Origin: Gemmiger sp. An50
GTDB taxonomy: Bacteria; Bacillota; Clostridia; Oscillospirales; Ruminococcaceae
NCBI RefSeq assembly: GCF_002161595.1
Contig: NZ_NFID01000021.1
Span: 1-64,000 of the forward strand
Direction of reading: 5' to 3'
DNA: 64,000 bases
The notes beneath the pieces were generated by a model. The model was not told the DNA's origin, made no database searches, and saw only the letters and a list, made by a program, of their open reading frames with translations. A program made the position numbers and the translations under genes. Positions 15,680 to 24,541 of this stretch are shown here, one piece after another. Positions within the stretch are counted from its first letter, which is position 1. Each line of letters opens with the position of its first letter.

Positions 15680-17071
15680 TTATAGTTCGATGGTCTCCAG
15701 CTTCAGGATCGCCAGAATGTAGATCTTGAGTGCCTGCATCAGCTGAGCGATGTTGGCCGCCTCGTTGGCGCCGTGCATGGGGCCGCCGAACTCGGGCAGC
15801 ACGGTGTCCAGCCGCTCGGGGCCGAAGCTCACCGCCTTGGGGAAGTGACGGGCGTAGGTGCCGCCGCCCATGGTGAAGGGCTTGGCGTTCTCGCCGGTGA
15901 CCTCGTTGTAGGTCTCGATCAGAGCCTGGATGGGCGCGGCGTCGGCGCTGATGTAGAAGGGCACCCGCCAGGTGGCCTGTTCCACAGTGGCGCAGCCCTC
16001 GGAGGCAGCCTCCAGCCGGGCTTTGATCTCCTCGCCGGTGATGCTGGTGGGGAAGCGGCTGTCCACATCCTGCCACAGGCGGCCGTCCTTCAGCTCGATC
16101 ATACCGCCGATGATGGTCAGGGGGTCGAAGGCGTCATCGCTGGCGGCGATGCCCACGCCGCTGCCGTCGGTGTTGCTGTGCAGCTTGCGCAGGTAGGTCA
16201 GGAACTCCTCCTCTTCGGCGGTGACCAGATGATTGTCCAGCAGGTAATCCACGATCAGGCCGATGGAGTTCACGGTGTTCTGAGGCATGGCCGCATGGCC
16301 GCCCTTGCCCCAGCCGCGGATGCGCACCGCGCCATTCTCTTCTTCCAGAGTGATGCCCTCCCGCTCACTGAGAGCGGCGAAGTCTGCCTTCACCAGGCAG
16401 GAGGCACGGTCGGGCACCACGTTGTGGGCCACGCCGCCGGTGAACTCCAGAATGTTGCCGTTCTCCAGCTTCTTGGAAACCAGGTAGCCGTTGAAGCCGC
16501 CCTTTTCGCCGTTGCACACCGGGAACTCGGCGTCCGGGGAGAAGCAGAAATCGGGAGCGGGGTAGTTTTTCAGGTAGTACTCCACGTCCTCCATGCCGGT
16601 TTCCTCGTTGGCGCCCAGCAGGGCACGCACGCCGTACTTCAGGGGCACGTTATGCTCCTTGAGGAATTTCAGAGCGTACAGGCACAGCACGCTGGGGCCC
16701 TTGTCATCGGCCACGCCGCGGCCGATGATCCAGCCCTCCCGCACCTGCATGTCGAAGGGATCGGCGGTCCAGCCGTTGCCCTGGGGCACCACGTCCAGAT
16801 GGGTGATGGTGGCGATCTGCTTATCGGTCTCGCCGGGCAGCTCGGCCCAGCCCATGTAGCCCTCGCAGTTGTTGGTGGACAGGCCCATCTCGGCGGCGAT
16901 CTTCAGCGCCTCGTCCAGGGCGGCGGCAGGGCCCGCGCCGAAGGGCTTGCCCGGCTCCGGGGCGCCCTCCACGCTGTTGATATCCACCAGGCGCTTGATG
17001 TCGCGCACGACGTTTTCTTCATTGGCGGCCACGAATGCGTCCACCGCGGCCCGCAGTTCCTTTGTAATCAT
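15680..17071 (-). CDS. pepV: Sapep/PepV-type Mn2+-dependent M20 dipeptidase
   Basis: A 463-residue cytosolic metallopeptidase of clan MH, family M20, of the dipeptidase PepV/Sapep type, which hydrolyses a broad range of dipeptides. Metal and catalytic motifs are present: THLDVVPQG (His and Asp), GRGVADDKGPS (bridging Asp), and ANEETGMED (general-base Glu pair). A late AMPQNTVNS segment belongs to the lid domain, and HGANE near the C-terminus supplies the last His ligand. AAGGAG precedes the ATG. It is monocistronic, with a TATAAT at 17144-17149 on the minus strand and the terminator at 15.65 kb. Confidence 0.93.
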   Translation of the reverse strand: MITKELRAAVDAFVAANEENVVRDIKRLVDINSVEGAPEPGKPFGAGPAAALDEALKIAAEMGLSTNNCEGYMGWAELPGETDKQIATITHLDVVPQGNGWTADPFDMQVREGWIIGRGVADDKGPSVLCLYALKFLKEHNVPLKYGVRALLGANEETGMEDVEYYLKNYPAPDFCFSPDAEFPVCNGEKGGFNGYLVSKKLENGNILEFTGGVAHNVVPDRASCLVKADFAALSEREGITLEEENGAVRIRGWGKGGHAAMPQNTVNSIGLIVDYLLDNHLVTAEEEEFLTYLRKLHSNTDGSGVGIAASDDAFDPLTIIGGMIELKDGRLWQDVDSRFPTSITGEEIKARLEAASEGCATVEQATWRVPFYISADAAPIQALIETYNEVTGENAKPFTMGGGTYARHFPKAVSFGPERLDTVLPEFGGPMHGANEAANIAQLMQALKIYILAILKLETIEL

Positions 17072-17183
17072 TGCTTTCTATCTCCTTATCTCCGCAGCGC
17101 CGCCAGCAGGGGCGGTCATGCGGTGAGTCATTTCTTACTCGCTATTATACCACGATTCTGGCATTTGAAAAGCCGCCGGGCAA

Positions 17184-17220
17184 CAAAAAGAGAGCCGCCC
17201 CGGTTTTCCGGGGCGGCTCC
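17184..17220 (-). terminator. Terminator of the ABC exporter operon
   Basis: GAGCCGCCCCGG / CCGGGGCGGCTC with a TTTT loop (17192-17219), then TCTTTTTG on the minus strand. Confidence 0.88.
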
Positions 17221-17244
17221 GCCAAACTGCGCACAATCCTGCAA

Positions 17245-19143
17245 TTATTCCAGCTCGAAGGCACCGGTGTACAGCTGGTAGTACTTGCCCTTCTGGGCGA
17301 TCAGTTGCTCGTGGTTGCCGCGCTCGATGATGCGGCCCTGCTCCAGCACCATGATCACATCGGCATTCTTTACAGTGGAAAGCCGGTGTGCGATCACGAA
17401 CACGGTGCGGCCGGTCATCAAAGCGTCCATGCCCCGCTGCACGATGGCCTCGGTGCGGGTGTCGATGCTGCTGGTGGCCTCGTCCATGATCATAACCGGC
17501 GGGTCCGCCACCGCGGCCCGGGCGATGGCCAGCAGCTGCCGCTGTCCCTGGGACAGGTTCGCGCCGTTGCTGGTAAGCATGGTGTCGTAGCCCTCCGGCA
17601 GGCGGGTGATGAAGTCGTGTGCGCCTGCCAGCAAAGCGGCGGCCTTGCACTCCTCATCGGTGGCGTCCAGGTTGCCGTAACGGATGTTCTCCATCACGGT
17701 GCCGGTGAACAGGTTGGTGTCCTGCAGCACGATGCCCATGCTGCGGCGCAGGTCCGCCTTCTTGATCTTGTTGATGTTGATGCCGTCGTAGCGGATCTTG
17801 CCGTCGGCAATGTCGTAGAAGCGGTTGATCAGGTTGGTGATGGTGGTTTTGCCCGCGCCGGTGGCCCCCACAAAGGCCACCTTCTGGCCTGCCTCCGCAT
17901 ACAGGGTCACATCGTGCAGAACGGTCTTGTTGGGGGTGTAGCCGAAGTCCACATCGAACAGGCGCACATCGCCCCGCAGCCGGGTGTAAGTGACGGTACC
18001 GTCGCTGTGGGGATGCTTCCAGGCCCACACGTTGGTACGCTCGGCACACTCGCTCATGCTGCCGTCCGCGTTCTCCTTGGCGTTCACCAGGGTCACGTAG
18101 CCGTTGTCCTCCTCGGGCTTTTCATCCAGCAGGGTGAAGATGCGCTGGGCGCCCGCCAGGCCCATGACCACCGCGTTGATCTGCTGGGACACCTGCATGA
18201 TGCTGCCCGCAAACTGCTTGGTCATGTTCAGGAAGGGCACCACAATGCTGATGCTCAGCGCCAGACCGGAAATGCTCACGTTGGGCACACCTGCCATGAG
18301 CAGAAAGCCGCCGGCCACCGCCACCACCACATAGACCACGTTGCCCATGTTGTTCAGGATGGGGCCCAGAATGTTGGCGAACTTGTTGGCGCTTTCGGCG
18401 GCGGCGAACAGGGCGTCGTTGCGCTTGTCGAAGTCGGCCTTGCTCTCCTCCTCGTGGCAGAAGACCTTGACCACCTTCTGGCCGTTCATCATCTCCTCCA
18501 CGTAGCCCTCCATGGCGCCGATGGCCTCCTGCTGGCGCAGGAAGAAGCGGGCGGAGTTGCCGCCCACCTTTTTGGTGAGCCAGGCCATGACCGCCACACC
18601 GGCCACCACCACAAGGGTCATCCACAGGCTGTAATACAGCATGATGCAGGTGACGCTGGTCATGGTGATCAGGGTGATGGTGATCTGGGGGAAGCTCTGG
18701 GACACCAGCTGCCGCAGGGTGTCGATATCATTGGTGTAGTAGCTCATGATATCGCCGTGGTTGTTGGTGTCGAAGTAGCGGATGGGCAGGTCCTGCATGC
18801 CGCTGAACATCTTGACACGCAGCTTTTTCAAAAAGCCCTGGGTGATGATGGCCATCATCCGGGTATAGGTAAAGGCGGAGATGAGCGCCAGCAGATACAT
18901 CACCACCAGAACGCTCACCAGACCCATAACCTGGCCGGAGGCAGCGGCCCAGTCGCCGCTCTGCCAGTTGGCCTCGATCACGGCGATGACCTTCTGCATA
19001 AACACCGCAGGCAGCGAGCTGATGATGGCGCTGAACAGAATGCAGGCCACCACCACCGGCATCATGACCGGATAGAACGAGAACAGTGTTTTGAAGATAC
19101 GCAGCAGGGTGCCCTGCTTTGTGATGGTCGGATTGTTATGCAT
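17245..19143 (-). CDS. ABC exporter, second half-transporter (canonical ATPase site)
   Basis: A 632-residue half-transporter: six membrane helices in the first 330 residues, then a nucleotide-binding domain. The Walker A motif is GATGAGKTT and the signature is NLSQGQRQLLAIARA. The Walker B region MIMDEATSSID keeps the catalytic Glu. A longer-than-usual linker (around KPEEDNGYVTLVNAKENADG) precedes the ATPase. The ATG at 19143 overlaps the stop of the upstream half-transporter by 8 nt, so the pair is translated together and should form a heterodimer. Drug, lipid or peptide export is possible; the substrate is not readable. Confidence 0.92.
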   Translation of the reverse strand: MHNNPTITKQGTLLRIFKTLFSFYPVMMPVVVACILFSAIISSLPAVFMQKVIAVIEANWQSGDWAAASGQVMGLVSVLVVMYLLALISAFTYTRMMAIITQGFLKKLRVKMFSGMQDLPIRYFDTNNHGDIMSYYTNDIDTLRQLVSQSFPQITITLITMTSVTCIMLYYSLWMTLVVVAGVAVMAWLTKKVGGNSARFFLRQQEAIGAMEGYVEEMMNGQKVVKVFCHEEESKADFDKRNDALFAAAESANKFANILGPILNNMGNVVYVVVAVAGGFLLMAGVPNVSISGLALSISIVVPFLNMTKQFAGSIMQVSQQINAVVMGLAGAQRIFTLLDEKPEEDNGYVTLVNAKENADGSMSECAERTNVWAWKHPHSDGTVTYTRLRGDVRLFDVDFGYTPNKTVLHDVTLYAEAGQKVAFVGATGAGKTTITNLINRFYDIADGKIRYDGININKIKKADLRRSMGIVLQDTNLFTGTVMENIRYGNLDATDEECKAAALLAGAHDFITRLPEGYDTMLTSNGANLSQGQRQLLAIARAAVADPPVMIMDEATSSIDTRTEAIVQRGMDALMTGRTVFVIAHRLSTVKNADVIMVLEQGRIIERGNHEQLIAQKGKYYQLYTGAFELE

Positions 19144-20881
19144 TCTCCTGCCCTCCTGCCTTGTTCTGCGAGGTGTAGACCTCGCGATAGATTTCGCTGG
19201 TCTCGAGCAGCTCCTTGTGGGTGCCGATGGCACTGATGGCGCCGCCGTCCAGCACCAGGATGCGGTCCGCGTCCTCCACCGAGGAGGTACGCTGGGCAAT
19301 GATGATCTTGGTGGTCTCGGGGATGAATTCCCGGAAGGCCTTGCGGATCAGCGCGTCGGTCTTGGTATCCACCGCGCTGGTGGAGTCGTCCAGAATCAGC
19401 ACCTTGGGCTTTTTCAAAAGAGCCCGGGCGATGCACAGCCGCTGCTTCTGGCCGCCGGACACGTTGGAGCCGCCCTGCTCGATGTAAGTATCGTATTTTT
19501 CCGGGAACCGCTGGATGAACTCATCCGCCTGGGCCAGACGGCAGGCCTCCTCCAGCTCGGCGTCGGTGGCGTTCTTGTTGCCCCAGCGCAGGTTCTCCTT
19601 GATGGTACCGCTGAACAGCACGTTCTTCTGCAGCACCACGGCCACCTGGTTGCGCAGCGCCTCCAGGTCGTAGTCCCGCACGTCGCGGCCGCCCACCTTC
19701 ACGCAGCCCTCGGTGGCGTCGTACAGGCGGCTGATCAGCTGGATCAGCGAGGACTTGGAGGAACCGGTGCCGCCGATGATGCCGATGGTCTCGCCGCTCT
19801 TGATGTGCAGGTCGATGTCGGTCAGGGCCATGCGCTCGGCATGCTCGGAATACTTGAAGCTCACATGGTCAAAATCGATGGAGCCGTCCGCCACCTCGGT
19901 GAGGCCGTTCTCGGGGCTCTTCAGGGTGCTCTCCTCCTGGATGACCTCCAGAATACGGTGGGCGGACTCGCTGGCCATGGTGATCATCACGAATACCATG
20001 GAGAACATCATCAGGCTGCTCAAAATCTGGAAGCTGTAGGTGAGCAGGGCCGAGAACTGGCCCACATCCAGCGCCAGACCCCGGGTGGTGATGATGGTGT
20101 AGGACCCGAAGGACAGCACGAAGACCATCACCACATACAGGCTGAACTGCATCAGGGGGTTGTTGAAGGCCAGGATCTTTTCCGCCTGGGTAAAGTCGCG
20201 GCAGACGTCCTCGGCGGCGGCGGTGAACTTCTTTTTCTCATAATCCTCCCGCACGTAGGACTTGACCACACGCATGCCCTGCACGTTCTCCTGGATGGAG
20301 TTGTTCAGCGCGTCGTACTTTTTGAACACCCGCTTGAACAGGGGCATTACGGTGCGGATGACGCAGAACAGGCCGATGCCCAGAATGGGGGCCACCAGCA
20401 AAAAGATCAGCGCCATGCGCCCGCCCATCACAAAGGCCATGGTGAACGAGAACACCAGCATCAGCGGGCAGCGGATGGCGGCGCGCACGATCATCATGTA
20501 GGCCATCTGTACGTTGGTGATGTCGGTGGTCAGACGGGTGACCAGCGACGAGGTGGAAAATTTGTCGATGTTCTGGAAGGAATAGTCCTGGATCTTATAG
20601 AACATATCCTTGCGCAGGTTGCGGGCAAAGCCGCAGGACGCGGTGGCCGCATACTTGCCCGCCAGCACGCCGAAAAACAGCGACAGACCGGCCATAACCA
20701 GCAGCACGGCGCCGTACTGCAAAATGGTGGCGAAGCCGCAGCCCGCCTTGATCTGGTTCACCAGCTGGGCGATCACAAAGGGGATGATGCATTCCATGAG
20801 CACCTCAAGCGACACGAAGACCGGCGCCTTGATGGACACGGACTTGTACTCCCGGATGGATCGCGCGAGTTGTTTGTACAT
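19136..20881 (-). CDS. ABC exporter, first half-transporter (degenerate ATPase site)
   Basis: A 581-residue half-transporter with six N-terminal helices and an ATPase domain. Walker A is GGTGSSKSS, the signature is NVSGGQKQRLCIARA, and Walker B reads LILDDSTSAVD. Asp therefore replaces the catalytic Glu, the mark of the non-hydrolysing site in heterodimeric exporters of the LmrC/BmrC type. The start at 20881 follows AGGAGGAGTGAAAAAGGT; the in-frame stretch further upstream is leader RNA. Expression seems to be controlled by a terminator in the 137-nt leader. Confidence 0.92.
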   Translation of the reverse strand: MYKQLARSIREYKSVSIKAPVFVSLEVLMECIIPFVIAQLVNQIKAGCGFATILQYGAVLLVMAGLSLFFGVLAGKYAATASCGFARNLRKDMFYKIQDYSFQNIDKFSTSSLVTRLTTDITNVQMAYMMIVRAAIRCPLMLVFSFTMAFVMGGRMALIFLLVAPILGIGLFCVIRTVMPLFKRVFKKYDALNNSIQENVQGMRVVKSYVREDYEKKKFTAAAEDVCRDFTQAEKILAFNNPLMQFSLYVVMVFVLSFGSYTIITTRGLALDVGQFSALLTYSFQILSSLMMFSMVFVMITMASESAHRILEVIQEESTLKSPENGLTEVADGSIDFDHVSFKYSEHAERMALTDIDLHIKSGETIGIIGGTGSSKSSLIQLISRLYDATEGCVKVGGRDVRDYDLEALRNQVAVVLQKNVLFSGTIKENLRWGNKNATDAELEEACRLAQADEFIQRFPEKYDTYIEQGGSNVSGGQKQRLCIARALLKKPKVLILDDSTSAVDTKTDALIRKAFREFIPETTKIIIAQRTSSVEDADRILVLDGGAISAIGTHKELLETSEIYREVYTSQNKAGGQENA

Positions 20882-20970
20882 ACCTTTTTCACTCCTCCTG
20901 TTCCTTTTCCCAAAGCGGCATACACCGCTCCCCGCACATTGCTTGCGCACGCAAACAGTATGCGGGCGAT

Positions 20971-21007
20971 AAAAAGAGCGCAAGTCCGGGCCTGCCGGGC
21001 TTACGCT
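20971..21007 (-). terminator. Leader terminator (putative attenuator) of the ABC exporter
   Basis: On the minus strand AGCGTAAGCCCGG pairs, with G-U wobbles, to CCGGACTTGCGCT and is followed by CTTTTTAT. It lies about 10-50 nt after the predicted start site and roughly 90 nt before the exporter ATG, so it should stop transcription before the genes unless it is relieved. Confidence 0.65.
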
Positions 21008-21025
21008 TTTGGCTTACTTGCCCCT

Positions 21026-21055
21026 ATTATACCTACTACAATAAGGGGATGTCAA
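21026..21055 (-). promoter_or_regulatory. Sigma-A promoter of the ABC exporter operon
   Basis: Minus strand: consensus TTGACA (21050-21055), 18 bp, consensus TATAAT (21026-21031). Confidence 0.85.
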
Positions 21056-21150
21056 CAGAAAAACCGCTCGCTTTTATGAAATTTCGCCAATTTGCACTGG
21101 ATTTTTTCTCTTTTTTGCACTATTGTCCACTCGGGCAGTCCCCGCCGCTC

Positions 21151-21179
21151 TTTACAAGCCGGGACTGTATTTTTATAAT
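21151..21179 (+). promoter_or_regulatory. Sigma-A promoter of the transglutaminase/pilin-like operon
   Basis: TTTACA (21151-21156), 17 bp, TATAAT (21174-21179). The leader is only about 30 nt. Confidence 0.8.
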
Positions 21180-21216
21180 AAGATTGAATGATTTTTTGCA
21201 AAAGGAGGGGTGCCGT

Positions 21217-22194
21217 TTGAAGCTGCCCAAACCGTTTCGGCTGGCCGCCGCGGCACTGGCGCTGGCCCTCTGTGCAGGGTGCGGCTCGCCCACACCCTCC
21301 CGGCAGATCGAAAGCATCGCCCAGACTTCTGCCCCCGGCGCATCCTCGCCCCAGGTGAGCGAAAGCGGGGGCTTTACCCCGCCCGAGCCGCTCACCGCCT
21401 CCTTCGACGAGGCCGCCGCCCAGACCGACAACGGCGTTTTCTGGGACACCAGCCATCTCTCCCAGGGCTATGCGGCGGTGCGCACCGATCAGACGGGCAA
21501 GATCAAATTTCTGCTCACCTACCAGGGCGACACCGGCGGCGCACCCAATCAGTATTCCTACCTGCTGCCCTCGGACGGCTCGCCCGCCGTCATCCCGCTG
21601 CAGCTGGGCGACGGGGACTACGAGCTGGCGGTCTGCCAGAACATCTCCGGCAACAAATACTCCTACCTGAGCCGCCAGACCGTTTCGGTGGCGCTGGAGG
21701 ACGAATTCGCCCCCTTCCTGCGGCCCAGCATCTACATCCCCTATTCCCCGGACTCGGCCTGTGTGGCAAAGGCCAGCGAACTCACCGCCGGTGCGGCCGA
21801 CACGGTGGACGCGGTGGGCCGCATCTACGACTACGTCGTGAAGAACATCGCCTACGATACCCCCAAGGCCGAGAGCATCGGCACCGACTATTACCCGGAC
21901 CCGGACGAGACCCTGGCCACCGGCAAGGGCATCTGCGTGGATTACGCAGCGCTGGCCGCCGCCATGCTGCGCAGTCAGGGCATCCCCACCAAGCTGATCA
22001 CCGGCTATGTGGCCCCGGACGATCTGTACCACGCCTGGAACATGATCTGGCTGGAGGAGACCGGCTGGATCACCGTGGAGTTTGAGGTGAAGCCCGGGGT
22101 CTGGAACCGGGTGGACACCACCTTCGCCGCCGGGGGCGCGGGCAGCAAGTACATCGGCGACGGCAGCAACTATACCGATTTCCGCACTTATTAA
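21217..22194 (+). CDS. Transglutaminase-like lipoprotein
   Basis: A 325-residue exported protein with a lysine-bearing signal segment and a lipobox-like CAGC (about residues 20-23), then a Ser/Pro-rich linker. The C-terminal transglutaminase-like domain has the triad: Cys in GKGICVDYAALAAAML, His in LYHAWNM, and the Asp/Glu position in the following strand (WITVEFE). A TTG start at 21217 is chosen because AAGGAGGGG lies just upstream; no ATG fits. It would face the cell-wall side, where such domains act as proteases or cross-linking enzymes. It is the first gene of the pilin-like operon, 15 nt before the GspF-like gene, so it may process or anchor the assembled fibre. Confidence 0.85.
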   Translation: MKLPKPFRLAAAALALALCAGCGSPTPSRQIESIAQTSAPGASSPQVSESGGFTPPEPLTASFDEAAAQTDNGVFWDTSHLSQGYAAVRTDQTGKIKFLLTYQGDTGGAPNQYSYLLPSDGSPAVIPLQLGDGDYELAVCQNISGNKYSYLSRQTVSVALEDEFAPFLRPSIYIPYSPDSACVAKASELTAGAADTVDAVGRIYDYVVKNIAYDTPKAESIGTDYYPDPDETLATGKGICVDYAALAAAMLRSQGIPTKLITGYVAPDDLYHAWNMIWLEETGWITVEFEVKPGVWNRVDTTFAAGGAGSKYIGDGSNYTDFRTY

Positions 22195-22209
22195 AGGGAG
22201 GGCAATGCA

Positions 22210-23253
22210 ATGGCAAAAAACGAACTGAACAGCCTGGCCGTGAGCGCCTTTTGTGAATCCATGGCCATGATGCTGGAGGCTGGTATCCAGCCGGACGAGG
22301 CCGCCGCCCTTCTTGCGGAGGACAGCGGCGCGGGCCAGCTGCAGCAGGCGGCGCTTTCCATGCAGAAATCGCTGCTGCTGGGCGAAAGCCTTTCCCAGGC
22401 GGCCAAGACTTGTGGCATGTTCCCGGACTACGCGGTGCGCATGATCGCCGCGGGCGAGGTGAGCGGCCGCACCGACAGCGTGCTGCGCAGTCTGGCCCGG
22501 CACTACGCCAGCCAGGACCAGCTGCAAAAAAAATTAAAAAGCGCGGTGTTCTACCCCGGCGTGCTGCTGGGGCTCACCGCCGTGATCCTGGCGGTGCTGG
22601 TGGCCAAGGTGCTGCCGGTGTTCACCGGCGTGTACCAGAGCCTGGCGGGCAGCCTGGCCGCCTCCTCCTACGGCTACATAAATTTCGCCTATATCGTGGG
22701 CTGGGCCGCTTTGGCCATCACCCTGCTGCTGGCGGCGGTTCTGGCCGCGGGACTGGTACTCAGCGGCAGCAGCGCCGGTTCCCACCGGCTGGCCCGGCTG
22801 TTTGAAAAGATTCCCTTCACCGCCCCCGCCGCCCGCAAGCTGGCGGTGGCCCGGCTGGCCAGCGCCCTTTCGCTGTTCCTGGCCAGCGGCGTGGACGCGG
22901 ACACCGCCCTCACCGCCGCCAGCGACATGGTGGACCACCAGGGCCTGCGCGCTCAGCTGCAGGCCTGCCACGAGGAGATGCAGAAGGGCAAGGGGCTTTC
23001 CACCGCACTGTTTGAACACAAGGTCTTCGAGCCGCTGTACGGCCGCATGCTGATCAGCGGCGCCCGCAGCGGCCAGGCCGACACGGTGCTGGCCCGGCTG
23101 ACCCAGCTGTTCACCCAGGATGCCCAGGCCGCGCTGGACCGGCTGATCGATTCCATCGAGCCGCTGCTGGCCGCTTTCCTGACCCTGGCGGTGGGCGTGA
23201 CGCTGCTGGCCGTGATGCTGCCGCTCATCGGCATTCTGGGCTCCATCGGATAA
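22210..23253 (+). CDS. Type II secretion/type IV pilus platform protein (GspF/PilC-like)
   Basis: A 347-residue inner-membrane platform protein with two T2SSF domains (about residues 5-125 and 205-325) and three hydrophobic helices around 115-140, 165-190 and 320-345. Motifs such as AAGEVSGRTDSVLRSLA and the mirrored GARSGQADTVLARL in the second domain are typical. In pilus and type II machines it connects the ATPase to the pseudopilin fibre. GGGAGGG precedes the ATG. It is somewhat shorter than proteobacterial PilC, as in other Firmicutes. Confidence 0.9.
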   Translation: MAKNELNSLAVSAFCESMAMMLEAGIQPDEAAALLAEDSGAGQLQQAALSMQKSLLLGESLSQAAKTCGMFPDYAVRMIAAGEVSGRTDSVLRSLARHYASQDQLQKKLKSAVFYPGVLLGLTAVILAVLVAKVLPVFTGVYQSLAGSLAASSYGYINFAYIVGWAALAITLLLAAVLAAGLVLSGSSAGSHRLARLFEKIPFTAPAARKLAVARLASALSLFLASGVDADTALTAASDMVDHQGLRAQLQACHEEMQKGKGLSTALFEHKVFEPLYGRMLISGARSGQADTVLARLTQLFTQDAQAALDRLIDSIEPLLAAFLTLAVGVTLLAVMLPLIGILGSIG

Positions 23254-23265
23254 GGAGGGGTTTGG

Positions 23266-23595
23266 ATGTATCACATCAAACGGGTGCTTTCACTGCGCAT
23301 CCGGCTGGCAGTGGCCGCCGGGCTGCTGGCGGTGCTGGTTCTGCTCATTGCAGCCTTTGCGCTGGGCTCCCGGCAGGTGGGCCGCGATCTGGACAGCGCC
23401 AGCGCCCAGGCTCTGCGCCAGGCGGTGCTGCAGGCCGCGGTGCAATGCTACGCGGTGGAGGGCAGCTACCCCGCCAGCCTGGATTATCTGGAAGAAAACT
23501 ACGGTCTTTTGGTGAACCACGACCGTTTTATCGTGACCTATGAGGCCTTTGCCTCCAACCTGATGCCTCAGGTGAACGTGCTGGAGCGGGCCTGA
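23266..23595 (+). CDS. Small type II pseudopilin-like protein
   Basis: A 109-residue protein with a single N-terminal membrane helix (about 12-32), then a short extracytoplasmic domain. The spacing of the LRQAVLQAAVQCYAVEGSYP segment is like the long helix and first loop of GspG-type pseudopilins. A classical prepilin peptidase site (GFTLxE) is absent, so processing is uncertain. AAGGAGGGG precedes the ATG and follows the GspF-like stop by 12 nt. Confidence 0.72.
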   Translation: MYHIKRVLSLRIRLAVAAGLLAVLVLLIAAFALGSRQVGRDLDSASAQALRQAVLQAAVQCYAVEGSYPASLDYLEENYGLLVNHDRFIVTYEAFASNLMPQVNVLERA

Positions 23596-23622
23596 ACAAC
23601 CCCGCGGAAGGAGAGTTGAGCG

Positions 23623-24084
23623 ATGGAACATAAGGAGCCCGGGCGCCTGGCGCCCCTGCTGGCCATGGCCCTGTTCGGCCTGATGCTGGCCTGCGTGCTG
23701 GGCCTGATGGCGCTGGGCAGCGGCCTTTACGGCAGCGTGACCCGGTCCATGACCGCCAACAACGCCGCCCGGGCCAGCCTGCGCTATCTGACCACCAGCG
23801 TGCGCGCCGCCGACACCGCCTCCGGCCTGCGGCTGGAGGACGGCCCCGAGGGCGTGATGCTGGTGCTGGAAGAGCCTTCCACCGGCTACGAGACCCGAAT
23901 CTATCTGTGGGAGGGTCAACTGGTGGAGGAATACACCGCCGCCGGAAGCGACCCCGCCCCGGAGAACGCCCAGCCGGTGTGCGCCTGCACCCGCTTTGAG
24001 GCGAAGCGCTCCGGCCCGCTGCTGGAGCTGACCACAGACCAGGGCACCGCGCGGGTGGCCCTGCGCTGCGCAGAGGGAGAATGA
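23623..24084 (+). CDS. DUF4860-like pilin-associated membrane protein
   Basis: A 153-residue protein with one N-terminal helix (about 10-33) and an extracytoplasmic beta-rich domain. It matches the look of DUF4860 proteins found in clostridial pilin operons, through the ARASLRYLTTSVRAAD helix and the IYLWEGQLVEEY strand. No lipobox or cleavable signal peptide is evident. It is probably a minor pilin-like subunit. Confidence 0.72.
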   Translation: MEHKEPGRLAPLLAMALFGLMLACVLGLMALGSGLYGSVTRSMTANNAARASLRYLTTSVRAADTASGLRLEDGPEGVMLVLEEPSTGYETRIYLWEGQLVEEYTAAGSDPAPENAQPVCACTRFEAKRSGPLLELTTDQGTARVALRCAEGE

Positions 24085-24087
24085 ACC

Positions 24088-24516
24088 ATGAAGCACCGCA
24101 AAAACACCGCGTTTTTCATTGAGGCGCTGCTGCTGACCCTGTTCGTGCTGGCGCTCTGCACCGTGCTGGTGCGCCTGTTCGCCGCCGCCCGCCTGCGCTC
24201 GGCCCAGGCTCAGGAGCTGACCGCAGCCCAGCAGATCGCCCAGAATGTGAGCGAGAGCTTTTATGCCAGCGCTTCCGAAGAGCAGTTCTGGCAGCTGCTG
24301 GGAGCCTCGAATCCGCCCGCCGAGGGCGAGGCGCTGACCCTTGCCGTGGACAGCCAGGGCCGCCCGGACCCCATCGGGGCCTATGCGCTGGAACTGACCC
24401 TGGAGCACGAATCCGCCCAGGCCGGGCAGACGGCCCGGCTGACCCTGCAGCTTTCCGGCAGCGGCGGGCAATCGCTGTTCGAGGGCACCTTCGACCGTTA
24501 TCTGCCCGGAGCCTGA
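24088..24516 (+). CDS. Minor pseudopilin-like protein
   Basis: A 142-residue protein starting MKHRKNTAFFIEALLLTLF. A short basic leader ends just before a hydrophobic helix whose Glu (FIEALLL) may be the conserved Glu5 of type IV pilin-like proteins. A soluble domain of about 105 residues follows. No named family is recognised. It is 3 nt behind the DUF4860-like gene. Confidence 0.65.
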   Translation: MKHRKNTAFFIEALLLTLFVLALCTVLVRLFAAARLRSAQAQELTAAQQIAQNVSESFYASASEEQFWQLLGASNPPAEGEALTLAVDSQGRPDPIGAYALELTLEHESAQAGQTARLTLQLSGSGGQSLFEGTFDRYLPGA

Positions 24517-24541
24517 GGTTTTGTGAAAGGAGGCGACTGCC

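Larger units (their letters stand above)
20882..21216. promoter_or_regulatory. Divergent control region, ABC exporter / pilin-like operon
   Basis: This 335-bp region contains no gene. It holds the exporter promoter and its attenuator-like leader on the minus strand, and the promoter of the transglutaminase/pilin operon on the plus strand. These are listed separately. Confidence 0.8.
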
